Assembly: GCF_040054535.1 (NCBI RefSeq)
Contig: NC_090788.1
Span: 488,501-552,500, forward strand
DNA length: 64,000 nt
Source: Antennarius striatus
Taxonomy: Eukaryota > Chordata > Actinopteri > Lophiiformes > Antennariidae
Direction: 5' to 3'
Shown: positions 50,499 to 62,164 of the stretch, one piece after another
Numbering within the stretch: the first letter of the stretch is position 1
How the letters are laid out: each line of letters begins with the position of its first letter
Notes under the pieces: generated by a model
What the model was told of the DNA's origin: nothing
Seen by the model: only the letters and a program-made list of their open reading frames with translations
Databases searched by the model: none
Position numbers and translations under genes: made by a program

Positions 50499-50940
50499 CT
50501 AATAGAATCCATCCATCTTCCTCCTCTTATCCGGGGTCGGGTCGCGGGGGCAGCAGCCTAAACAGGAAGCCCAGACTTCCCTCTCCCTAGCCACTTCGTC
50601 CAGCTCCTCCGGGAGAATCCCAAGGCGTTCCCAGGCCAGCCGGGAGACATCGTCTCTCCAGCGTGTCCTGGGTCGTCCCCGGGGCCTCCTCCCGGTAGGA
50701 CGTGTCCGGAACACCTCACCAGGGAGGGGTCCAGGAGGCATCCTAACCAGATGCCCGATCCACCTCATCTGGCTCCTCTCGATGCGGAGGAGCAGCGGCT
50801 CGACTCTGAGTCGCTCCCGGATGTCAGAACTCCTCACCCTATCTCTAAGGGGGAGCCCGGACACCCTACGGAGGAAACTTATTTCGGCCGCTTGTATCCA
50901 TTTGATATTTTGTTTTATGTAACGACATCACTAATAGAAT
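50499..50940 (-). mobile_element. 5'-truncated Rex1-like LINE with target-site duplication
   Basis: Read on minus, 50864-50502 encodes the C-terminal end of a Rex1/Babar-type reverse transcriptase ORF (RRWIGH-like MRWIGHLVRM, RPRGRPRTRWRDDVSRLAWE, RDPTPDKRRKMDG) and ends in short GGAT repeats. ATCACTAATAGAAT occurs exactly at 50495-50508 and 50927-50940, and similarity extends leftward to about 28 bases, giving the target-site duplication. Confidence 0.85.
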
Positions 50941-51184
50941 ATTTAATGTAATTAGACTCTAAAAGAGTAGAAACAGAATCGATATTTCTGGACAACCATC
51001 GATTCTGAACGATCGATTCTGTTCTCCAGAACCATGTTGGTTCTGGAGAACAGTAACGAGGTTCTAAGCAGACTAATCGAAGGAGCGTCTGATCCTGTAG
51101 ACGAGTTAACGGGTGAAATACGTTGCGTTGTTTTTCAATATGTGAAACTGAACCGGGTTCTTCACAAGTTTGATTAAAAAGCAA

Positions 51185-53446
51185 GTTTTAAATAATGAGC
51201 ATTGATCTGGATCCATCCCAGAAAACCCTGACCTTCTATCCTACGCGTGACCCCCCCTTACCCCCACCAAGGTCACCCAGAGTCCACCATGTGGAGCTTG
51301 TGTGATCCAACGACGCTCGTCTGTGCGGATGATCCTGAACAAACCGTCCCGGTTTGAACACAAATGGGTCACATGACCACCTCAGACTGAACCCTACCTT
51401 CAGGTGTCCTGCAGGGCATCAAACACGACCTTCATCCCAGGTTCTCCTGCACGTGGGCTCCAACATGTTCACGTCGTCAGGAGGACGGAGGTCTGGACGG
51501 TCTGGGGAACCTGATCAGACCTGATCCTCTTAGAGGATTAGCGCTGCTGCTAGGAGGCGTCTGCAGCTCAACGTAAAGACAGACCTCCATCGGACCATGT
51601 CTCACAACTCATCTCAGGTCCTGGTTCTGGTTCCGGGGGTCTTCATCCCTGTGGAACGTCGTTTCTAAATGGAGGAAGAGGAAATGATTTAAATGTCTTC
51701 ACGTCAACGTTACCAGAGTCAAACCTGTCTGTCTCCTTTCCCCCTCCGACAATGATGATGTCACCCCCTCCCCTGATGATGTCACCCACATGTGAATCCA
51801 GCCACACCCCAAAGCTAGACTGGGAATTCACCCAAACACCAGCAGGAAATAAAGTTAAGACAGTTTGTTATACCAGCTTCAGTACCTCAGTGTGGCCAGC
51901 AGGGGGCAGCGGTCACCTGGACATCTGATCAGCCTGACATCACAGAGCCCCACTGAGGAGGGTGATGATGAAGGTGATGAAGGAGCTCATGAGAAGAGAT
52001 CAGGTAACTCCTACACTTTTAAATATCTTAATTCTCAAATCAAAAATTATGTCTTGTACTGTTATTACTATGACCACTTATTATTACTGTTATTACTAGT
52101 GTTATTACTGCTGTTGCTACTAAAGAAGTATTAAATAATCCTGTATCATGCATCAGACCGCCTCCTACTCACACGTAATTGGTTGACGGATCAATAAATG
52201 TGGGCGGAGACATAAGCACTTGATCTCCTTTTATCCTGAAAAGATTTCAGATCAGAGATCCTGGCAGGAGGCGGATCCACTCCAGATGTTTGGACTGTGA
52301 GAACATCCAGACGGGCTCCACAGAACGCCCACATCTCCTTATAAGGCGTTCACCAGAGAGCAGTGGGCGGGGCCAGGGCCAGGATGTTCTCACAGGATGT
52401 GATGGCTGGACGGCAGCTGAAGCCGTGAGATGAGAAGCGTCAGCTGAGCAGGCCGGTCCGGGGCTGCTGCCGCTCCGTCTGATTGGTCGTTGATTGATTG
52501 GTTCTGGGGTATTAATCTGTAAGAGAGGATGTGAACCCGACGTGTTCAGGAGGAACCAGCATTACCAGTCAGCAGGTGAAGGTCCTGCCCAGCAGCATGC
52601 TGGTGTTGATGGTCTGGTTTGTGGAACTGATTTCAGATTAACGGACACGTCTGATTGGTCGATCGACTGGAGGTAAGTGATCTAAAGTTCCATATTAAAC
52701 CTGTTAGATGTCAGTTAAGAACCGTCTGACTGTTCTCCGTTCCGTCTCCCTTGTTTCTCTCCTCGGTTCTGCGGGTTCCTCCTGTCGAGTTCCTCCAGAA
52801 CAGTGTGGCTCAAACGTGAGCAGATGAGTCACCAGTAGAACATCTTGTAGGTTCTCCGAACGGCCTACGGATCCACCTGTAGAGTCATTGTTGACCAGTA
52901 GAACATCTCGTAGGTTCTCCGAACGGCCTACGGATCCACCTGTAGAGTCATTGTTTACCAGTAGAACCGGTTCTCCACAGTTCATGAGGTGGAAAAGAGA
53001 AATGTCAGATCAAGAGAAAACCCCGTCGTGTCCCGACAGAAATAGACCCGAGACTTCCCTCTTCCTCTCATCAGCAGCTTCCTGCAGGCCGGGGGTTTCT
53101 ACTGGAATGTTCTGGGTTCTACTGGGCTCTACTGGAATTTACTGGGCTCAACTGGACTGTACAGTAGAGTTCTACTGGACTCTATTGGGTTCTCATATAT
53201 ACCAGTGGTCTGTAACTGAATCTAACTGGTCTGTGCTGGGCTGTCTTGTCTGTAGCTGGACTCTACTGGGTTCTACTGGCCTCTTCTGGGTTCTACTGGG
53301 TTCTACTGAGTTTTACTGGACTCTACTAGGCTCTCATATGTACCAGTGGTCTCTAACTGGTCCCTTGTGAATCTAACTGGTCTGTGCTGGGCTGTCTTGT
53401 CTCTAGCTGGTCTCTACTGGGTTCTACTGGACGCCCCGGCAGCATC
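51185..53446. other. Intergenic region between the Rex1-like element and LRRC32
   Basis: No supported gene. It holds a 63-bp direct duplication at 52831-52956 (ACCAGTAGAACATC...) and, from 53097 to 53430, a loose TCTACTGG-rich repeat ending just before the LRRC32 start. LRRC32 5' UTR and promoter should lie in the right part, but I could not fix them. Confidence 0.5.
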
Positions 53447-56155
53447 ATGGTCTCAATCCGTCTCCTGCTGCCCCTGATGGTCAGCTGCAGCGTGGCGGCG
53501 TCCGGCCAGCCCCCCCGACACCTCCCTCCATGCCGAGTGGTGAGTCGAGCAGGAGGCGAATTCCTGCCGTTAAAGGAGTTTGTTTACTCTGGTTGCCGAT
53601 AGAAACGGAGGGGAACATCCATCAGCTGATCTTTTATCTCCGGGCAGATGTTTATTAGCGTTAGCCGCTCTGAATGTTTAGACAGACAAACTTTATTTTC
53701 TTAAGTGACACAAAATGTATTTGGGGTCTGTCTGGGGTCAGAGGTCAGGGGGCGGGGACACATTAGTTAGAGTTCACCAAACATTTCTGGAGCTTCAGCT
53801 CCGGCTCACACCGGTGCAAACAACTCCACATTTTTAACGACCTGACTGTTGGAGCCCTCCTGTTGTTCCTGAATAAACATTTCTGCATGCGAGCAGAGAG
53901 GAATGTGAGCTCTCACAAGAAGCTGAACGCACCCCGCCTCGGAGCGCCAGACCTTTAATGAGCTGTTTCTGGACGGGGGGTCTCTGGATGTATGGTTCCA
54001 ATTAGAAACTGCACTTAGTCATACCTGACGGTCCGCGATTCAGGGACGGGAGGCGCGCGGCGCTTTGACCCGAGGTGTCTCCGCTCTGAGGGGAACACAT
54101 CTGTTCCTGACGTCAGTGAATCGTTCTTTGGTTCATAATCAGATGAAAACGCTTCATAAAACTCTTTTTCTGTCGAGTTCTCGCTGATAAACCTCCGCGG
54201 ACGGCGCCGCTGCCAAGAACATGCCGTAGATACCGACTCACCAAACCCCCACATGTGCTCCGAGTCTGGCTTGTGTCAGTCTGGCAGGACGCCGACATCC
54301 TCAGACTTGTGTTTTTCTTGGTCCGTAGGTCCAGATGGACGTGTTCTGCAGCGACCAGAGGCTCAGGAGCTCCCCGCTGAACCTGCCTCACGCCGTCCAA
54401 ACGCTGGACCTCTCATACAACCAGGTGCAGAACCTCACCGAGGAAACGCTGGCGTACCGGACCAGCTTCCATCACCTCAACCTCCACGCCAACAAGATCC
54501 ACTCCATCCAGGCGGGACTCTTCAAGAACATGACAGACCTGAAGGTCCTCAATCTGTCCAGGAACCACCTCAGCTTGTTTGCGCTCTCCAAAATCCAGAT
54601 CGGGCCGCTGACGGCCGTAAAGTCTCTGGATCTGTCGAGTAACGGACTCTACACGGGGATGACGGACTACTTCCTGTCCGATTCTCCGTCACTGGAAACT
54701 CTTTCTCTGAGTAGCAACAGCATCACCAAGATTGCGAGGAACACCTTCAGTGGAGCTTTGTCCTTGTCGAAGATCAGTCTCCATAATAACGTCATCCTGG
54801 ACATCGAGGACGGAGCTTTTGAGTCGTTGGATTGTCTCAGTGAACTGGACTTGTCCAAGAACTCCATCACCTGCATCACAGACTTCAATCTGTGCAACTT
54901 AAAGGTTCTCAACCTCAGCAGGAACAGCATGGAGGTGTTCCAGAGCAGCAGGTCCACACAGATGTTCAAACTCAGCCGTTTGGATCTGAGCCAGAACAAA
55001 ATGTCCTACTTCCCTCTTCTCCCACGGAACAACATCCTGGAATACCTGGACATCTCACGAAACCAGCTTCAGACGGTCAACGTAACGGGAAGTCGTGAGA
55101 GGAAGGTGGTTCTCAATCACCTGAGGTACCTGGACATGAGCTACAACCAGCTGAGGAGCCTCCCAGAGTCCTTCTTCTACTGTATGGGATCGCTGGAGGT
55201 CCTGAACGTGAGCAACAACTGTCTCCAGGCGTTCTCCATCGTCAATCGACGTGTCCTGCAGACGGTGAAGACAATGGATCTCAGCTATAACTCACTCCAG
55301 AGTCTCACGTTTGGAGAAAATGCCCTGTCGTCATTGGAGGAGCTCTTCCTACAAGGAAACGACCTCTCCATCCTGGACCATCAAGTATTCCAAGGGCGAC
55401 CGAGTCTCAGACACCTGAACCTCCAGCAGAACCACTTGGAGGTATGTTCCTCTGTCCATCACCAGCGAGACTGTGTCTCCTTCAGGTCCATCACAAACCT
55501 TCAGATCCTGAACCTCTCTGAAAACGGTCTGAGGACTTTGCCTGCGAATGCCTTCACCAACACTCCGCTGGAGTTCCTGGACCTATCCCTGAACCCAGGC
55601 CTGGACATGGACGTCCACTCCCTGTCCGGTCTGGAGCCTTCTCTGGTTCACCTCCTGCTGAAGGAGAACAACATCTCCCGGCTGAATGCGGATCTGTCCC
55701 TGCTGAGGAGCCTCAAACACATCGACCTGTCCACCAATCAGCTGACCGCCCTGCCTTTGTGGAACAAAGAGTCCTCCATAGAGTCCCTCAACCTCCAGAA
55801 CAACAACCTGGTGACGCTGGAGTCCAGCTCCATGCTGGCTCTGGAGCACTCGCTGAAGACCCTCTACATGGGCTCCAACCCTCTCAGCTGCTGCAGCAAC
55901 CTGGGCTTCCTCCACATGGTCCAGCACTCCACCGTGGTCGTCCCCGACATCGAGACCGTCACCTGTGTCCTGGACGATTTTTCAGAACCGGTCAACATCG
56001 AGAGGGTGACTGAGGAGATGTGCCACCAGGAGAAGATCCAGAACTACATTATCGCGGTCGTGCTAGCGGCGCTGGTCGTCATAACGACGGCGGTGGTGCT
56101 GCTCAAATGTTGTCGCTCTAGGAAACGGAAGCTGAACCGAAGCTTCAGCATCTGA
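53447..56155 (+). CDS. lrrc32: LRRC32 (GARP), latent TGF-beta receptor, complete coding region
   Basis: Type I membrane protein that docks latent TGF-beta. Coding exon 1 (53447-53539) carries the signal peptide (VSIRLLLPLMVSCSVAASG); exon 2 (54329-56155) carries everything else; the join is phase 0 and gives 639 aa (human 662). About 20 leucine-rich repeats, a C-terminal LRR cap with cysteines (PLSCCSNLGFL), one transmembrane helix near residues 604-623 and a short basic tail. Shared landmarks with human: DIEDGAFE, SLTC-like ITCITDF, LSLNPGLDM. Cys213 and Cys329 sit in the motifs (TCI.DF and N.CL) of the two human cysteines that disulfide-bond to latent TGF-beta. The paralogue NRROS fits less well. 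AATAAA at 56480. Confidence 0.92.
53540..54328 (+). other. lrrc32: LRRC32 intron 1
   Basis: GTGAGT donor after 53539 and a CCGTAG acceptor at 54328; 789 bases with no repeat or ORF of interest. Confidence 0.8.
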
Positions 56156-56479
56156 AGGAACGACGTCTTGGGGCGTCAAACAGGAAACCAGAAGTCCTGC
56201 GTCTCCATCGGCAACCACAGGCTGGCTGCAGTCCATCTGTTAGCAGCCTGAAGCTTTGGTTGGATTTTTAGCATCTAGCCCGATGCTAACCAAAATGCTA
56301 ACCATGTTGCTAAGCAACATGAAGATGATGAAGGGTTTCCTGTGCTGCAGCACTTTACCGTCCTCTGGCTGGTGTTCTTGTGAGGTCAACCTACGTCAAC
56401 CTTTATTCAAAGTCACATTTTAAAGAACATAGAACCTTTACAGGAAGTGAGCACTGAAAGTTAAATCTGTATTTTTATA

Positions 56480-56485
56480 AATAAA
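56480..56485 (+). terminator. lrrc32: Polyadenylation signal of LRRC32
   Basis: AATAAA about 325 bases after the LRRC32 stop, followed by TGTCTGTTT-rich sequence that could serve as the downstream element. Confidence 0.65.
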
Positions 56486-56822
56486 CAGGTTCTGTCACAT
56501 CCTGTCTGTTTATATCACATCCTGTCTGTTTGTGTTCTCACAGCACGATGAAGACCATGATGAAGACCTTTACGACCTTCTATTTGTTTTAATCTGAACT
56601 CAGGTCAGATTTTATAGAGGGATTTGAACCATTCTGAGTCTCAGGTTCTTAAATATCAACATTTATGTTGTCAGTATCTGACGACCAATCAGCTTCATTG
56701 ATCACGTAGATGAACGGAACCCTCTGGAGACTAGAAGATTTCATTAGTCTGGATTTCCTTCCTGAAAGAACATCTAGCAGCTGGTTCTTCTGAAGATTCC
56801 TTTGGATAGTTGGTGCTTAAAG

Positions 56823-56934
56823 TCTCAGTTCTACCAGGTCTCAGTTCTACCAGGTCTCAGTTCTACCAGGTCTCAGTTCTACCAGGTCTCAGTTCTACCA
56901 GGTCTCAGTTCTACCAGGTCTCAGTTCTACCAGG
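56823..56934. repeat. 16-bp TCTCAGTTCTACCAGG repeat, 7 copies
   Basis: Seven perfect 16-base copies between LRRC32 and FCHSD2. Confidence 0.95.
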
Positions 56935-58095
56935 GGAACCAACAATCAGTCTGAAACCATCAGCTTCAAACAGGTCAGACCCTGTCTGACCTGGACCAGG
57001 AACTGGATCATGTGACAATGATTCAGGACTGCTTTAAACCTAAACTTTTATTTATTATTCTAATATTTTGCCCACTGAGGTCTAGAACTGGTGGTCCACT
57101 GGGGGACAGGTGACTTTTCTCTGGGTTCTGACGGATCGGGTGAGACGGTCTCCTTCCTGTTGGAGTGGGCCAAACAGGAAGCTGGGGTTCCAAACAGGAA
57201 ACAGTCGGCTGTGAGTCTGAACGTGAGCAAAGAAAAGAATTCTGGGACTCGTCTTGTTTTAGAGCCGCTGACATGTTGATGTTAGGAGATGAAGATGATG
57301 AAGACGTCCAGCTGGCGTTCCTCCTTCCGTCTGGTCTGGTTGACGGAGACCAGCCGCCGCCTGTAACCACTTCCTGTCTGTTATCTGATGGTTGAGTCAG
57401 CGGTGATGAGGAACACCTTCATCAGCCTCACTGTAAACACAGGAAGTTGTAGGGTGAGGAGAAACCTTCAAAATAAAGTCCAGTTGTCAGTGCCATAGAA
57501 TAACTGATGTCATCGAATAGATCTGTTACTTTACTATTTAATATTGATTACTGATTATCACTGAACAAAAGCAACAATCACCTCAGAATCTCACCGACAG
57601 GAAACAGGAAGTAGGTTGTTGAAGGTTCTCCTGGTGGAACCTGGTGGAGGGTTCCTTTCAGAGAACCTCGTAACGCAGAAGAACCTGACATCTTCCAGAT
57701 GTCAGGTTCTTCTGCGGAAACGGTTTTCTTCTGCTTCAGTTTGTGTCCCGGCTGAAACACTTCCTGTCTGGATCCAGGAAGCCTGCTGGCTGACCGGGTT
57801 TATTTTCCAGGATGTTTCCAGGTCTCCAGGGACGCGTTCAGCCAGACGCTAGAAGAACTCCTGAAGACCAGTTCCCGTCTGATGCAGAACCCAAAACCAC
57901 AACAGATCAGATCAGCCTGGCCAACAGGAAGTGCTTGGAGCGCCTTAATTGGAAGCAGACCTTCGTCACTCCTTCTCCTCCTCCCTGACTGGCTGATGAG
58001 TCACGTGGTACCTGGTGTTCATCAGAACCAGGATCCAGAACCCATTCATAGAGGAATCAAAGCAGATCTGACTCACAACCTGAAAGCAAATGTCT

Positions 58096-58098
<3 letters not shown>

Positions 58099-58181
<83 letters not shown>
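58099..58181. repeat. (GT)n-(GCGT)n-(GT)n compound microsatellite
   Basis: GT run, five or six GCGT units, then GT again. Confidence 0.95.
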
Positions 58182-58186
<5 letters not shown>

Positions 58187-58251
58187 GTTCCTGTTCATTA
58201 TGTCATCCATGTTTATTATAAAGCACTTTAATATAAGGCTGTTGGTCAGAG

Positions 58252-58460
58252 GTGGACTAGTGGTGGACTAGTGGTAGACTAGTGGTAGACTAGTGGTAGA
58301 CTAGTGGTAGTCAAGTGGTAGACTAGTGGTAGACTAGTGGTAGACTAGTAGTAGTCTAGTGGTAGTCTGGTGGTAGACTAGTGGTAGACTAGTGGTGGTC
58401 TAGTGGTGTCCGGTGGTAGACTAGTGGTGGACTAGCGGTGGACTAGCGGTGGGCTAGCGG
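58252..58460. repeat. 12-bp GGTAGACTAGTG repeat
   Basis: About 17 imperfect units with GGTAGTCTAGTG and GGTGGACTAGCG variants. Confidence 0.9.
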
Positions 58461-59129
58461 TTAATAAACTGACGTCATACCCTCTGCCCTAGGTTGTCGT
58501 TTACAACTCGACCACCAGAGGGCTCACTGCCTGTTTATTCGGAGAGGATGAGAAGGTTTGGGATTTGTGTCCGTAAAATGAACATAATTTTAACAAATTA
58601 AAAATATATTCAATTGAAATGGAAAAAAATTAATTAACTACATATTTTTCGTTAAAATCCTGGTCTTCATAACTTTTCTGACCCATAAACTAGATTGACC
58701 TCTTAAAATAAACATTTTGACTGAGAATTACAGTCATATTTATAGTTGGTGGAAACTGGAAGCTTTAACAATCGATGTTGTTCCATGTATTTATTATCAA
58801 TCACTTTTCATAATCACTGATTTTCATTAGTTCTATCTTTATTTCACTGAGTTTTATGTATCTATTTTTCCATCCATTTTCTTAGGACTGCGTACTTCTC
58901 AACATTTGTCGCGTATCCGCTTTGCGGATGTTTTTGCTAATTTTTGTTTTTATTCGGAATTAACTTCGGTTTATCTCAAAAATGTACAAAGGTTTGTTTA
59001 AATGTTGATTCTTCGGCTCCACAACTTCTTTAATTTTTTTCGTCTTCGTCATTCTGCTGTGGCTCCGTGATGCAATTCAGCTGCGTGTTTGCAGAAAACC
59101 AGGTTTTAATAACATATTTGAGTTTTTTG

Positions 59130-59419
59130 TGTCTGCTTTTATTTTTGTAAATGTACGGAAGTGGTCCTACAACGATGCTTTTACTTCGACAGGTGACCGG
59201 AAGCGGCTGCACGAGCGCCTCTAGCTTGCTGCGGGTGCTTTCTGTTCCCCGGGGGCAGAGTGTTTTCAACGGGACTCGAACAACTATTTACCGGACTAAC
59301 GATGGCCGTCTGACCGGGACCGGAGCCTTTCGTTGAGTTTTTATTTCAGAAAAACCGTTGAAGAAACATTTCCAGATAGATTTGAGAGTTTTTCTCAGTT
59401 TTTATGTCCAGAAATCGGG
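59130..59419 (+). promoter_or_regulatory. fchsd2: Probable FCHSD2 promoter / 5' UTR
   Basis: CpG-containing stretch just before the start codon with an ETS-class GACCGGAAGC near 59194-59203. No TATA box is evident. The transcription start is not fixed. Confidence 0.4.
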
Positions 59420-61382
59420 ATGCAGCCGCCGCCAAGAAAGGTGAGTTTTAGCCGCTGAAGCTAGCAGCGGCTCCGCTCAGCTCCGCTTTGTTGCTCCGGA
59501 GCACAAGTTCACCTCCATCCCCGGGTTAACGTCTCTATGACCGCTGGTCCACAACTTTACTCACTTCCTAGTGAGTTTTTTTTTTTTTTAAAAACAGTGA
59601 AAAGGAAAAGTTTGAAAAAAGTCCCTCATGCGGTATTTTGTGGAGGATAATCCCCGTTCCGTTCGGTCTGATGGAGACTCGGTTCCGTTAAAGACGTCAT
59701 CATCCGGTCAGAGGCATCTTTTTCTTCAGCAGCTCGTCTGAAACAACTTTAATGACAATAAACTTTAAATGACAATAAACTTTAAATGATAATAAACTTT
59801 AAATGATATTAAACTTCTCTGAAGTCCCGTTAAACGTTAACCGTCCCCGTCATTATGAGATCTTTATGGATTCTAACGGGACGGACTTCTGTCTGTTTGT
59901 CTTCACCGATTTAAAAGTGTGTCCACGTTTATACCAATAAACATTAAGTTCGTTTATATTCCTTCATTTTATCACTTTTTCAGCTGTTTTATTGTTAAAT
60001 TAGACAGTTTCTTAACGCTGTCTGGTAAACACGACCAGGAAGGGAAAAACAAGCCGAGTGGAGTTGAAGTTAAAAGATTCCACCAGAAATAAAATCATTT
60101 AAGCTTCAAAAAGTTTCATATAAAAAGAAAAAAATTAATTCAACATAAAAACCCCATTCAGTTTCGGTTCAAAGTTTAAAACTCAACCTTTATTATTAGT
60201 CCCCACCGTGGGACTAGTAATAAAGGTTTATCTTATCTTAAACATGTAGTTTTGTTCTGTCAGGTCTAAATGTAACAATGAAATCTGATTTTAAATCAGT
60301 AACTTCATAAATGTAACGAGATAATAATTATATCACATGTATTCCATCAACTGTCACTCTGTCAGCTTTCTGAAGATGACATCAGGTTTATTGATTAGCA
60401 TCAATTAGTGATCAGCTGTAGCAACAAATACAGGAGACAAACTAAAGGAGGCGTTACATCTGAACGTTTTTACCCGTATTGATCAGAATTTGTCTTTATT
60501 GATTCCATCAGGTTCTGATGGTCCAGTCTAGTGACCAGAGCCTCCTGGAGAACCCTTAGCTGCTATGATGCTAACCATGCTAACAGCTGATTGGCTGTCC
60601 AGCACAGATGAATGTTTGCTTTAGTTTAGGTCTGATATTCTCTAGCTAGCTGGTGCTAACTGGGTTAGTTTACCTTTAACTGAAACCAGAACCCAGGTCT
60701 GGGTTTAGTCCTGGAACCGGATGGAATATCAGCTCTAGAACTGGAGACGGGTCGACGACACGGGTCGGCACCGGTCCAGTCAGAGACTCGATCCCGGTTC
60801 TCCATTATTCATCCAGAGAGACGGAGCCCGAGATCAACCGGTTTGGTCCTGGGGCCGATTCGGTTCTGGTTCTGGACCCAGGTCGGTTCCCGGGTCCCTA
60901 GGGGCCCATCTGTGTCTCCTCTGACCCATGTTCTGGTCCTGCAGGTCCGCGTGTCCCAGGAGCTGAAACACACCCACGCAGAGCAGCTGGGGAGACTCCA
61001 GCTCAAGCACCAGGCGGAGTGTGACCTGCTGGAGGACCTGAGGTGGGTCGCGACCCCAGCACCGCTGACCAATCAAGAAGCTGCTTTGTGTTCAACCGTT
61101 AGCCCTGTTAGCTTGTAGCTTCATTAATAGCTATGATAGCTCCGTTAGCGATGCTATCGCTTCGGTGTAGATCTCAGATCCCACCTCCTGCTGGTCTGGA
61201 TCTGGTGTCCTGTGATTGGCTGCAGGTTGTGTGACATCACCTGTGGCTGAGAGCTGTGTGGTGTCACATGTTCACCGACTGGGGGCGGAGCTGACGTCCC
61301 ATTGGCTCTTGGCTCCTTGTCTGCGGTCGCTGTTAGAACCTCCAGACATCTGGAGCTGAAGGTCACAGAGACCCTCCAGATG

Positions 61383-61468
<86 letters not shown>

Positions 61469-62146
61469 TGGGGGGGGTCGCTAACGCTAGCACTCTGAGA
61501 CCTCTGACGAGAAATGATTCAGCAGACTGGAAACAGAGTCAGCTGTCAGCCAGAGTGTGTGTGAAAGAAAGGAAGTGTGTGTGTGTGTGTGTGTGTGTGT
61601 GGGGGGGGGGGTTAGGAATCCAGATAATTTGACTCCAGTGGTCACGTCCCAACATGTGTGGGTGAGCAGCGAATCAGCTCTGAACCGTTTAGGAACAGCC
61701 TGTTAGTCCTGTTAGCCCTGCTAGCTTTGTTAGCACTGTTAGCTCTGTTAACCCCATCAGCACTGTTAGCTGCTCTAACCCACAAGCTAGAGAGTGTCGC
61801 TGCTGACATGCAGTGCATTCTGGGAGTTGTCGGTTCATTCTAGTCTTACTGCAGCGGTGAACTGCTCCTTCAACGCTTCAGGATTAAACTAGTGTGTGAT
61901 GTCACATCCTGTTGGGACAGGAAGACACAGTCTGGTCCTCTGTGGCTGGACCTCCTGACCCCTGGGGGGTCGTTCAGGACTTCCTATCCGTCAGGAGGTT
62001 CCTCCCCGGGTCCAACTGGAGAACGTTCCCGTTCTGTTGTGACGTGTGTTTGTTTCTTGTTCTCTGGTCTCATCGTCTCTGTTCTCTGGTTCTCCTTCAG
62101 GACCTTCAGCCAGAAGAAAGCAGCTGTGGAGAAAGACTACGCTCAG
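59420..62146 (+). CDS. fchsd2: FCHSD2, first three coding exons (runs off the window)
   Basis: F-BAR and double-SH3 protein (nervous wreck homologue 1) acting in actin assembly at endocytic sites. Exons: 59420-59440 (MQPPPRK), 60945-61042 (VRVSQELKH...CDLLEDL) and 62101-62146 (TFSQKKAAVEKDYAQ), in phase; these match the start of the vertebrate FCHSD2 F-BAR domain. The next exon (expected GMQKL...) is not found before 64000, so the gene continues to the right. An upstream, out-of-frame ATG at 59404 overlaps the chosen start. Intron 3 holds a 1.5-kb minisatellite. Confidence 0.93.
60185..60228. repeat. Near-perfect hairpin with LINE-like tail, FCHSD2 intron 1
   Basis: Arms AACCTTTATTATTAGTCCC (60185-60203) and GGGACTAGTAATAAAGGTT (60210-60228) pair at 18 of 19 positions around a 6-base loop; TATCTTATCTTA follows. 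It resembles the 3' end of a retroelement. Confidence 0.65.
61387..61467. repeat. (GT)n microsatellite, FCHSD2 intron 2
   Basis: About 40 GT units, followed by poly-G; a second shorter run occurs at 61575-61600. Confidence 0.96.
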
Positions 62147-62164
62147 GTACCGCCCAGTTCAGCT

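Larger units (their letters stand above)
56935..59129. other. Intergenic region LRRC32-FCHSD2, no gene seen
   Basis: Short ORFs only, without splice-site or family support. It contains (GT)n/(GCGT)n at 58099-58181 and a 12-bp GGTAGACTAGTG array at 58252-58460. Confidence 0.6.

Noticed and set aside
53447-56155. NRROS (LRRC33) instead of LRRC32
   Set aside because: Landmark strings (DIEDGAFE, LNPGLDM, the TCITDF context) match LRRC32 more closely.
57023-58097. Several 60-115 codon frames between LRRC32 and FCHSD2
   Set aside because: No start context, splice-site partners or recognisable domains.
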